A stretch of DNA of 5,576 nucleotides from Micavibrio aeruginosavorus. GTDB taxonomy: Bacteria > Pseudomonadota > Alphaproteobacteria > Micavibrionales > Micavibrionaceae. The stretch spans positions 1-5,576 of the forward strand of contig QFNK01000140.1 in NCBI GenBank assembly GCA_003240795.1, in the 5' to 3' direction. Both the position numbers and the translations under genes were made by a program. Positions 1 through 5,576 of this stretch are shown piece after piece (position 1 is the stretch's first letter; each line of letters opens with the position of its first letter). The notes under the pieces were generated by a model. That model saw nothing but the letters and a program-made list of their open reading frames with translations, made no database searches and was not told the origin of the DNA.

Positions 1-1
1 G

Positions 2-2437
2 GACAATGCGCGTCTTCGCTTCCGCAAGATTTTGCTCAGCCTGATCTTCATCCTGTTATATCTGCTCGGCTGCCTCGGCCTTGCGCTGGTGCTGGATGTC
101 AACGAAACCACCATCATGGCGGTGGGCGGCACGTTCGTCCTTGCGGCGGTTCTGGCGTTTCTGTTTCAGAAATTCCTCCACAATTACAGCGCGCAGGAAA
201 AAGAACGCCTTCTGATCCGCGAGGTGATGGAGGGAAGCCGCGGCGCGCGCCTGATCACCGACGGTGCGGACAATACTGTTTATACCAACCAGAAATTCGA
301 CGAGCTGTGCGAGGAAACGGGGCGCGAGGCGCTGGACACGCTCGTCCGTCTTTTCTCCGACAATGTGGAGGCGCACAGCCTTTTCAAAAATCTGGCGGAT
401 CAGGCGCAGCGGGGTCTGAATGACTTCCTCGAACTGAAATCAACCTTTGGCGGCAGGGAACGCTGGTTCGTCGTCGCGGCGCAGCCTGTCGCAGGATGGG
501 CGGGGTATGTGCACTGGAGCATCAACGATGTAACGCATCAGCGCGAACTGGACCGCACGATCCGGGAGGAGCGCGAAAAGCTGATCGACTTCACCGACAA
601 CGCGCCCGTCGGATTTTTCTCCATCGACGAAAACGGACGCTTCGTATTTGTGAACGCAACGCTTGCCAGGTGGCTGGGCGAAAGTATCGACGGCATTCTC
701 GCCGACGGAACGCTCCACGCTTTCATGGAAACGCCGCCGTCCGATACCGCGCCATATGACATTGCGGAAAAAGGCGGCACGCGTCAGGTTGCCGAAATCA
801 CGATGAAAGGCGCAGGTGGCCGTACCTTCCTCGCATCCGTCAACCAGACCGTGGTGTTCGAGGAAGACGGACGCGTCCGCACGCGGGGCGTCATGCACGA
901 TCTGACGTCTGAGCGTGAAATGCGTCAGGCGTTGCAGGCGTCCGAATACAGGTTCCAGAAATTTTTCGAGGACGCGCCCCTCGGTATCGCGCTGGTCGAC
1001 GCAAAAGGTTCGATTCAGGATTGCAACGCCGCAATGGCCGCAATGCTCGATATGCCGGTCTCGCAACTGGAAGGGAAAAACTTCGGCAACCTTCTGGCGA
1101 AGGATTCCAAAGACGCCGCGATGGAAACATTGAACGCGATCGCGGCGGGGGAAGAGCGAACAGGCGCGATGGAAATCGTCCTGAAGGGAAAACAGGATGT
1201 CTCCGTCCAGATGCACGCGCGCAAGATCAAGGACCGCGAGGGAATCGTTCTCCACTTCATCGACCTGCGCGAACAAAAACGCCTCGAGGCGCAATTCGTG
1301 CAGTCGCAAAAGATGCAGGCTATCGGCCAGCTCGCGGGCGGCATCGCGCACGACTTCAACAACCTTCTGACCGCGATCATCGGTTTCTGCGATCTTCTGC
1401 TTCTTCGTCACAAGCCGGGCGACCCGTCTTTTGGCGACATCATGCAGATCAAGCAGAACTCCAACCGCGCCGCGAACCTCGTGCGCCAGTTGCTGGCTTT
1501 CTCGCGTCAGCAGACACTGCGCCCGAACGTGCAGGATGTTACAGACATCCTGACCGAAGTTTCGCATCTCCTGCGCCGCCTGATCGGTGCGAACATCGAA
1601 CTGGATCTCGACCACGGGCAAAGCCTCGGCCTCGTCAAGGTCGATGTGGGACAGATGGAACAGGTTCTCATCAACCTCGCCGTCAACGCGCGCGACGCGA
1701 TGGAGCAGGGGGGCAAACTTTCCATCCGCACCAAAAACTATGTCAGCACATCGCCGCAAAAACGCTGTGACGACGAAATGCCTGCGGGTGAGTGGGTGGT
1801 GATCGAGGTCGCCGACACTGGCTGCGGTATCTCGAAGGAAAACATGACCCGCATTCTCGAGCCCTTCTTCACGACCAAAGGGATCGGACAGGGAACGGGA
1901 CTGGGCCTTGCCACCGTGTACGGCATCATTCGCCAGACGGGCGGCTATCTGCATATCGACAGTACGGTTGGTATTGGGACAACATTTTCCATCTACCTGC
2001 CGCGCCTCTCCGCCGAAGAAGCAAAAACCGAAGCACCCGCGGCAAAGCAGGAAGAAAAAACAGGCGACCTGACGGGCAGCGCCCGCATCCTTCTGGTAGA
2101 GGACGAGGACGCCGTGCGCACTTTCTCAACGCGCGCTCTTACAAACAAAGGCTATCAGGTGCTCGGCGCCGAAAGCGGGGAGGCGGCGCTTGCCCTGCTG
2201 GATGTCGAAGACCTTTCGACCATCGATCTTCTCATCACCGACGTCATGATGCCGGGCATCGACGGCCCCACAATGGCAAAGAAGATTCGCGAGCGCAGCC
2301 CCAACCTGAAGATCATCTTTATCTCCGGCTATACCGAAGACCGCCTGAAAGACCATATGGGCGCGAACATCTATTTCCTGCCAAAGCCGTTCACGCTCAA
2401 GCAGCTGGCTGAAAAGGTTAAGGAAGCGCTCGGCTAG
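2..2437 (+). CDS. cckA: CckA-type hybrid sensor histidine kinase (5' end outside window)
   Basis: Membrane-bound hybrid histidine kinase, probably CckA. In alphaproteobacteria CckA feeds phosphate through ChpT to CtrA and CpdR to control the cell cycle and development. Residues are counted from the TTG at 32. Two hydrophobic segments lie at about 1-21 and 28-48, with RFRK just before the first. PAS-like regions follow at about 60-175, 180-300 and 303-415. The DHp H-box GGIAHDFNN carries the phospho-accepting His440. The ATPase domain has N-box Asn552, G1 DTGCG (Asp595), FFTTK (612-616) and G2 GQGTGLGLA (from 619). An E/K/A-rich linker (about 655-682) leads to a receiver with acidic pair E690/D691, phospho-acceptor Asp737 (TDVMMPG) and Lys785 (PKPF). 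The H-box through N-box region closely resembles CckA. The frame is open to the window edge, and the TTG at 32 lies inside the first membrane segment with no Shine-Dalgarno, so the true start is probably upstream. At 801+ residues it is longer than Caulobacter CckA (about 690), consistent with an extra PAS region. Confidence 0.95.
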   Translation, partial: DNARLRFRKILLSLIFILLYLLGCLGLALVLDVNETTIMAVGGTFVLAAVLAFLFQKFLHNYSAQEKERLLIREVMEGSRGARLITDGADNTVYTNQKFDELCEETGREALDTLVRLFSDNVEAHSLFKNLADQAQRGLNDFLELKSTFGGRERWFVVAAQPVAGWAGYVHWSINDVTHQRELDRTIREEREKLIDFTDNAPVGFFSIDENGRFVFVNATLARWLGESIDGILADGTLHAFMETPPSDTAPYDIAEKGGTRQVAEITMKGAGGRTFLASVNQTVVFEEDGRVRTRGVMHDLTSEREMRQALQASEYRFQKFFEDAPLGIALVDAKGSIQDCNAAMAAMLDMPVSQLEGKNFGNLLAKDSKDAAMETLNAIAAGEERTGAMEIVLKGKQDVSVQMHARKIKDREGIVLHFIDLREQKRLEAQFVQSQKMQAIGQLAGGIAHDFNNLLTAIIGFCDLLLLRHKPGDPSFGDIMQIKQNSNRAANLVRQLLAFSRQQTLRPNVQDVTDILTEVSHLLRRLIGANIELDLDHGQSLGLVKVDVGQMEQVLINLAVNARDAMEQGGKLSIRTKNYVSTSPQKRCDDEMPAGEWVVIEVADTGCGISKENMTRILEPFFTTKGIGQGTGLGLATVYGIIRQTGGYLHIDSTVGIGTTFSIYLPRLSAEEAKTEAPAAKQEEKTGDLTGSARILLVEDEDAVRTFSTRALTNKGYQVLGAESGEAALALLDVEDLSTIDLLITDVMMPGIDGPTMAKKIRERSPNLKIIFISGYTEDRLKDHMGANIYFLPKPFTLKQLAEKVKEALG

Positions 2438-2448
2438 GCCGGATTTTA

Positions 2449-2478
2449 TTGCCATAAGGCTCCTGTGGACGCTATAAT
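2449..2478 (+). promoter_or_regulatory. sigma70-like promoter for the M23 gene
   Basis: A -35 TTGCCA (2449-2454, 5/6 to consensus) is followed after 18 bp by a perfect -10 TATAAT (2473-2478). It lies in the gap after the cckA stop, so the next gene can be transcribed independently of cckA. The expected transcription start is about 2485-2486, which falls on the A of the ATG at 2486. This is a sequence match only. The start site is inferred. Confidence 0.65.
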
Positions 2479-2485
2479 GTCCCCT

Positions 2486-3169
2486 ATGTTTGAGGCCTTT
2501 GAAAAAGTACATCTCTCCGTATTTCCGGAGCTGGCACATCGTCCGGCGCTGCATGTCGACATGGACAAGGTCTATGCCTTTCATCGCCCGCAGCGCGGCG
2601 GCAAAAGCATCTATCTCGATCCTACCCTGACCGACCGCTTTCTCTCCGCGCTTCACAAGACCCAGGATGTTGCGTACAGCTTCGGCGGTTATCTCGAGGA
2701 CCGCGCCAATCTCTGGAGCGGCTCCTATATGGATGAGGACCGCGCCGTGCATTTGGGAATCGATGTCAACGCGCCTGCCGGAACGCTTGTCGCGCCGGCA
2801 CGCGCCGCGAAAATCGCGAAAATCGTTCACGATCCCGATCAGGATGGCGGCTGGGGCTCCGTCGTGTTTTTTGAGCTTGAAAAGCCTCTCGGCAATATTT
2901 CCCATTTTCTCTATGCGCATCTTGCACCGGATATGCTGGTGGCGGTCGGTGACCATGTAGAGGCCGGACAGGAAATCGGCCATCTGGGACGTCCCCACGA
3001 AAATGGCGGCTGGTACGAACATCTTCATATCCAGGCCCTGACGGCGGAAGCCTGGGCACTCGTCAAAGACCGCGATGACATGGGCGCGTTCGACGGCTAC
3101 GACGCTCTGCCGCAGGGGCGGGAACATCATTTGTCCCCAAATCCGGCACCTTTATTGTTCCTGAAATAA
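2486..3169 (+). CDS. M23 (LytM/lysostaphin-type) metallopeptidase domain protein
   Basis: Zinc metallopeptidase of the M23/LytM fold, a family that mostly cleaves peptidoglycan cross-bridges or activates other wall hydrolases. Numbering is from the ATG at 2486 (227 aa). Zinc ligands are H89 and D93 (HLGID) and H181 (HLH, 179-181). H145 (YAHL) and H179 match the two catalytic histidines, so the site looks complete. Glycine-rich turns, GDHVEAGQEIGHLG and ENGGW before HLH, fit the family. The N-terminal ~85 residues are not recognised. There is no signal peptide, lipobox or membrane segment, so the protein appears cytoplasmic unless exported another way. The start is uncertain. ATG 2486 fits the promoter as a leaderless start. 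GTG 2465 has AAGG (2456-2459) 5 nt upstream but would need read-through from cckA. ATG 2477 overlaps the -10 box. From memory, the ENGGW-HLH stretch resembles the M23 domain fused to some class III aminotransferases. The substrate is unknown. Confidence 0.85.
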   Translation: MFEAFEKVHLSVFPELAHRPALHVDMDKVYAFHRPQRGGKSIYLDPTLTDRFLSALHKTQDVAYSFGGYLEDRANLWSGSYMDEDRAVHLGIDVNAPAGTLVAPARAAKIAKIVHDPDQDGGWGSVVFFELEKPLGNISHFLYAHLAPDMLVAVGDHVEAGQEIGHLGRPHENGGWYEHLHIQALTAEAWALVKDRDDMGAFDGYDALPQGREHHLSPNPAPLLFLK

Positions 3170-3174
3170 TTTTT

Positions 3175-3189
3175 GTTCTTTTTTTGTTC
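3175..3189 (+). promoter_or_regulatory. LexA operator (SOS box) upstream of recA
   Basis: Exact GTTC-N7-GTTC: GTTC at 3175-3178, seven T residues, GTTC at 3186-3189. This direct-repeat form is the LexA box known from alphaproteobacteria such as Rhodobacter, Caulobacter and the rhizobia. It lies 7 bp upstream of the candidate -35 of recA and starts 5 bp after the stop of the M23 gene. Repression of recA by LexA is inferred from family knowledge. Confidence 0.85.
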
Positions 3190-3196
3190 TTTCCGG

Positions 3197-3224
3197 TTGA
3201 CGGTGAGAACAAATGGTGTACGAT
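3197..3224 (+). promoter_or_regulatory. recA promoter
   Basis: A -35 TTGACG (3197-3202, 5/6) and a -10 TACGAT (3219-3224, 4/6) are separated by 16 bp. Transcription would begin near 3231 and give a 5' leader of about 75 nt before the first recA ATG. The weak -10 is compatible with a regulated promoter. I saw no convincing stable structure in the leader. Confidence 0.6.
3207..3221 (-). promoter_or_regulatory. possible second, imperfect LexA half-site pair
   Basis: GAAC (3207-3210), seven bases, then GTAC (3218-3221). On the minus strand this matches GTTC-N7-GTTC at 7 of 8 positions. It spans the promoter spacer and the first bases of the -10, where a bound repressor would block RNA polymerase. 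The single mismatch leaves it uncertain. Confidence 0.35.
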
Positions 3225-3292
3225 TGCTCTCATCATATCGTTGTGCGCAGCTTTCAGGGCGCCGTTGAAACACCGTTTTTTCTATGCCAGAA

Positions 3293-3297
3293 AAGGA
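3293..3297 (+). promoter_or_regulatory. Shine-Dalgarno for the upstream recA start
   Basis: AAGGA lies 9 nt before the ATG at 3307, which supports translation from that codon. A second AAGGA (3328-3332) lies 7 nt before the in-frame ATG at 3340, so both starts look usable. Confidence 0.7.
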
Positions 3298-3306
3298 TGA
3301 ACCCCG

Positions 3307-4464
3307 ATGTCAGTAACCGAATTCAAGAAGGAAAACTCCATGGACAATAAGAACTCCGCCGAACGGCAGAAGGCTCTCGACGCCGCGCTCAGCCAGATCG
3401 AACGCGCTTTCGGCAAAGGCTCCGTGATGAAGCTGAACGGCGACAACAACCCGCTGGAGGTGGAGGCCGTCTCGACCGGCTCGCTCGGTCTCGATATCGC
3501 CCTCGGCATCGGCGGTCTGCCACGCGGCCGTATCACGGAAGTATACGGTCCCGAAAGCTCCGGTAAAACAACACTGGCGCTGCAGGTTATTGCAGAGGCG
3601 CAAAAGGCCGGCGGCACATGCGCCATCATCGACGCGGAACATGCGCTTGATCCGACATACGCGAAGAAACTCGGCGTTGACCTCGACAACCTCCTGATCT
3701 CCCAGCCCGATGCGGGGGAGCAGGCGCTCGAAATCGCCGACACGCTGGTGCGTTCCAACGCCATCGACGTTCTGGTCATCGACTCCGTTGCGGCGTTGGT
3801 GCCGCGCGCCGAATTGGAAGGCGAAATGGGCGACACCCATGTCGGTCTTCAGGCGCGTCTGATGTCCCAGGCCCTGCGTAAAATCACGGGCTCGATTTCC
3901 AAATCCCGCTGCGTCGTGATCTTCATCAACCAGATCCGTATGAAAATCGGTGTCATGTTCGGTTCTCCTGAAACGACGACAGGTGGAAACGCGCTGAAAT
4001 TCTATGCATCCGTCCGTCTCGATATCCGCCGTATCGGTTCCATCAAGGAACGCGAAACGGTCGTCGGCAACCAGACGCGCGTGAAGGTCGTGAAAAACAA
4101 GATGGCACCTCCGTTCCGCCAGGTCGAATTCGACATCATGTACGGCGAAGGTATCTCCAAAACGGGTGAGATCATCGATCTCGGCGTTCAGGCAAACCTC
4201 GTTGAAAAATCCGGCGCGTGGTTCTCGGCGGAAGGGGAGCGTATCGGTCAGGGACGCGAAAACGCGAAACAATATCTGCGCGACAATCCGGCCATGCTGG
4301 GCACGCTTGAAAACAAAATCCGTGCGAATGCCGGTCTTGTTGCCGAAGCTATGCTCGTCGGTCCGGACTCTAGCGATCCGAACGAATCCGAAAGCGCGGA
4401 AGACGAGGCCCCGGCCGCACCTGCCGCTTCCGGCAGATCCAAGAAGGCCGCAGCCCAGGGATAA
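3307..4464 (+). CDS. recA: RecA recombinase
   Basis: RecA forms ATP-dependent filaments on single-stranded DNA, pairs homologous strands and, as a co-protease, stimulates LexA self-cleavage in the SOS response. From ATG 3307 (385 aa), Walker A GPESSGKTT spans 81-89. Catalytic Glu111 lies in IDAEHALDP, and the Walker B strand VLVID ends at Asp159. Loop L1 (about 172-179, around EGEMGDTH) and loop L2 (about 210-224, MKIGVMFGSPETTTGG region) are intact. All sit about 15 residues later than in E. coli RecA. The start is ambiguous: ATG 3340 gives 374 aa, has its own Shine-Dalgarno and better matches the usual short N-terminus before the ALSQIERAFGKGSVMKL region. The C-terminus is longer than in E. 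coli (353 aa). It has an acidic stretch (354-367), an Ala/Pro segment and a basic end (GRSKK). Regulation by LexA is suggested by the upstream box. The gene is monocistronic or terminal, ending at the hairpin 49 bp downstream. Confidence 0.98.
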   Translation: MSVTEFKKENSMDNKNSAERQKALDAALSQIERAFGKGSVMKLNGDNNPLEVEAVSTGSLGLDIALGIGGLPRGRITEVYGPESSGKTTLALQVIAEAQKAGGTCAIIDAEHALDPTYAKKLGVDLDNLLISQPDAGEQALEIADTLVRSNAIDVLVIDSVAALVPRAELEGEMGDTHVGLQARLMSQALRKITGSISKSRCVVIFINQIRMKIGVMFGSPETTTGGNALKFYASVRLDIRRIGSIKERETVVGNQTRVKVVKNKMAPPFRQVEFDIMYGEGISKTGEIIDLGVQANLVEKSGAWFSAEGERIGQGRENAKQYLRDNPAMLGTLENKIRANAGLVAEAMLVGPDSSDPNESESAEDEAPAAPAASGRSKKAAAQG

Positions 4465-4512
4465 AAGCTATAGAGCGGGTTCAAGAAGTCGCTTACACAC
4501 CGTTTCTTCCCG

Positions 4513-4555
4513 AAGAGAAATCCTCCGCAAGTCCCCCTCGCGGAGGATTTTTCTT
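4513..4555 (+). terminator. Rho-independent terminator of recA, possibly bidirectional
   Basis: The arms at 4518-4528 and 4540-4550 pair perfectly over 11 bp around an 11-nt loop. Pairing extends outward to 4513/4555 with one G-U pair (4517/4551). The right arm runs into a T-rich stretch (4548-4555). The minus-strand side also ends in an A/T-rich arm, and the nfi stop codon is only 6 bp away, so the hairpin probably terminates both convergent genes. Confidence 0.88.
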
Positions 4556-4561
4556 GGGCGA

Positions 4562-5281
4562 TCACAAATCGAAAAGAGGGCCGTTGTTCGCCGCGCTGTC
4601 ACCGATCTTCCATTTGGAAATCTGGTCCGCGATGCGTGTCGGTTCGGGCAGGCGGTAACCGCGAAAGGATTGCAGGACAATCTCCAGCGCGGTTTTCTGA
4701 GAAATGCGGTGCCCCGCGGAAATATAAAGCGGATTGCATTTCGCCTTGCTGCGCAGGACGGTTCCGATCCTCTCGTCCTTGTCGGTCAGATCGGTCATGG
4801 AGAATGCGTCCTCTGGAACATCGTCGTGCAACCCGCACAAGCGTGATTTCCCGACACCGATAGCGGGGATATCCGCCTCCACGCCCAAATGCGCGGCAAT
4901 CCCCATCCGGCGCGGATGCGCCACGCCTTGCCCGTCCACCATCAACAAGTCAGGTTTCTCTGTAAGGCAGTGCAGCGCTTTCAAAATCGCCGGCACTTCA
5001 CGAAAGGCAAGCAGGCCGGGAATGTAGGGAAAATCCGTCGGCGCATAGGCAATGATGGATGTCTGCAAAGAAAGCGAAGGCCAATCGAAAACGGCGATGA
5101 CGGCTTTGGTCAGCTCCCGCTCCAGATCATATCCTACGTCAACGCCCGCGACGATGCGCAGGTCTCCGAATTCATCGCGCAATGAAATGCGGGCGCGATA
5201 TTCATTCTGCAATTCTATCGCCGCGCGCACGTCCGGCGCGTTCATTGCTTCGCGCGTTGGTTTGGGTCTGAAATACGCCAT
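4562..5281 (-). CDS. nfi: Endonuclease V (deoxyinosine 3' endonuclease)
   Basis: Endonuclease V nicks DNA at the second phosphodiester bond 3' of deaminated bases, chiefly deoxyinosine, and so starts alternative excision repair. It acts in the cytoplasm and needs Mg2+. The protein is 239 aa. By motif alignment with the Thermotoga enzyme the active-site set is complete: Asp48 (GVDVGY), Tyr86 of the strand-separating wedge (PYIPG), Glu95 (AFREVP), Asp116 and His122 (VDGQGVAHPRR), and Lys145 (GVGKSRLCG). The later family motifs PLYISAGHRIS and GYRLPEPTRIAD are present. The start is not fixed. ATG 5281 follows a TATATA box directly and lacks a Shine-Dalgarno. An in-frame ATG at 5245 (residue 13) would place the first Asp at 36, close to E. 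coli Nfi (35), but also lacks a clear Shine-Dalgarno. The gene converges on recA and shares the terminator between them. No SOS box is seen upstream. Confidence 0.97.
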   Translation of the reverse strand: MAYFRPKPTREAMNAPDVRAAIELQNEYRARISLRDEFGDLRIVAGVDVGYDLERELTKAVIAVFDWPSLSLQTSIIAYAPTDFPYIPGLLAFREVPAILKALHCLTEKPDLLMVDGQGVAHPRRMGIAAHLGVEADIPAIGVGKSRLCGLHDDVPEDAFSMTDLTDKDERIGTVLRSKAKCNPLYISAGHRISQKTALEIVLQSFRGYRLPEPTRIADQISKWKIGDSAANNGPLFDL

Positions 5282-5287
5282 CCGAAA

Positions 5288-5315
5288 TATATAGGCGGAC
5301 TTTGATTGAAGTCGA
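5288..5315 (-). promoter_or_regulatory. candidate nfi promoter
   Basis: Read on the minus strand, TATATA (5293-5288) is preceded after 16 bp by TCGACT (5315-5310, 4/6 to the -35 consensus). With a 6-nt discriminator, transcription would start at 5281, exactly the A of the nfi ATG, giving a leaderless mRNA. The -10 is reasonable and the -35 is weak. Confidence 0.4.
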
Positions 5316-5323
5316 AGCCGCCA

Positions 5324-5354
5324 TAAAAAAACACCGGTTTTTGTCCGGTGTTTT
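5324..5354 (-). terminator. Rho-independent terminator of the incoming minus-strand gene
   Basis: A 10-bp perfect stem (5328-5337 with 5345-5354) surrounds a 7-nt loop. Read on the minus strand it is followed by an unbroken run of T (5331-5324). It lies 7 bp after the stop codon of the gene at 5362 and upstream of the nfi promoter, so it isolates nfi from that gene. The plus-strand T run is only four long, so termination in that direction is less likely. Confidence 0.88.
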
Positions 5355-5361
5355 GCAGGGT

Positions 5362-5576
5362 TTAAAGATCAAAGACGTAGTCGTTAGAGCGTCTTGCCGT
5401 GTAACTGTCCGCGTTGCTTTTCTTGAGTTCGCTGCGCAGCGTGCGTTCGTTTTCTTCATACGAATGATCCTGCTTGTGCCGCGGCAGGGAAGTTTCAAGG
5501 CATTCATACGCTTTTGTTATGCAATTCTGCGCCTCTTCGAAACTCATGCCCAGCTTACGCGCAAGGTGGCGGTCAT
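5362..5576 (-). CDS. 3' end of an unidentified protein gene
   Basis: I do not recognise this gene. The frame is open from the window edge to a TAA at 5362-5364. About 70 residues are visible: a short piece reading DRHLARKLG, then 61 residues from an internal ATG at 5547. The visible part is hydrophilic and charged, probably helical in its first half (SFEEAQNCITKAYECLE), with no membrane segment. It ends in NDYVFDL after an Arg/Asn/Ser-rich stretch. The in-frame residues before ATG 5547 look like continuing protein and that ATG has no clear Shine-Dalgarno, so the start is probably outside the window. A 61-aa protein starting at 5547 cannot be excluded. The terminator 7 bp downstream supports a real transcript end here. 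Confidence 0.6.
   Translation of the reverse strand, partial: DRHLARKLGMSFEEAQNCITKAYECLETSLPRHKQDHSYEENERTLRSELKKSNADSYTARRSNDYVFDL

Noticed and set aside
440..1954. 504-codon open frame on the minus strand opposite cckA
   Set aside because: The plus strand encodes an unambiguous kinase here. GC-rich third positions often leave long open antisense frames, and the translation shows no recognisable domain.
2431..2450. CGGC-TAG-GCCG hairpin at the cckA stop followed by a T-rich stretch
   Set aside because: The stem is only 4 bp and the T run is interrupted, too weak to call a terminator.
2126..3130. 334-codon minus-strand frame across the cckA end and the M23 gene
   Set aside because: It runs antisense through two genes with intact motifs, and its translation resembles no known family.
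3170..3190. T-rich run after the M23 stop as a possible terminator
   Set aside because: No hairpin precedes it, and the T runs are better explained as part of the LexA box region.
3310..4272. 320-codon minus-strand frame opposite recA
   Set aside because: It is a shadow of the highly conserved recA coding sequence.
4166..4846. 226-codon plus-strand frame spanning the recA 3' end, the hairpin and part of nfi
   Set aside because: It overlaps two clear genes and crosses the terminator. The Arg/Ser/Pro-rich translation is typical of an out-of-frame reading.
5545..5576. ATG at 5576 (minus) with a 10-codon frame ending in an ATGA overlap with ATG 5547
   Set aside because: It is very short and cut by the window edge. 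It could be the tail of an upstream gene, but the other frame gives a more protein-like continuation.

Overview
The window looks like ordinary chromosomal DNA from a moderately GC-rich alphaproteobacterium. Three observations support this. The first gene is a CckA-type hybrid histidine kinase, the top of the CckA-ChpT-CtrA phosphorelay typical of that class. The recA upstream region carries an exact GTTC-N7-GTTC box, the LexA operator type described in alphaproteobacteria. The RecA and endonuclease V sequences are full-length and well conserved. The genus cannot be named from the sequence alone. I see no mobile element, CRISPR array, rRNA or tRNA.

Layout, left to right. Positions 2-2437 (+) hold cckA, with its 5' end cut by the window edge. 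Positions 2486-3169 (+) hold a small M23/LytM-type zinc metallopeptidase domain protein without a visible signal peptide. It has its own strong sigma70-like promoter, whose -10 box lies so close to the ATG that the mRNA may be leaderless. Positions 3170-3306 are the recA control region, with a LexA box, a second near-match, a promoter and a Shine-Dalgarno sequence. Positions 3307-4464 (+) hold recA, which has an in-frame second start that also has a good ribosome binding site. A strong hairpin at 4513-4555 separates recA from the convergent nfi gene (endonuclease V, 4562-5281, -). Positions 5282-5361 hold a candidate nfi promoter abutting its ATG and a terminator for an incoming minus-strand gene. 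Positions 5362-5576 (-) are the 3' end of that unidentified gene.

Functionally, the window joins a cell-cycle and development kinase with two genome-maintenance genes: recA for recombination and SOS, and nfi for repair of deaminated bases. A cell-wall-type hydrolase fold of unknown role sits between them. Only recA shows SOS-type control here. I found no convincing undescribed multi-gene system. The observations most worth checking are the two putative leaderless starts, the possible double LexA operator, the dual recA start and the cytoplasmic-looking M23 protein.
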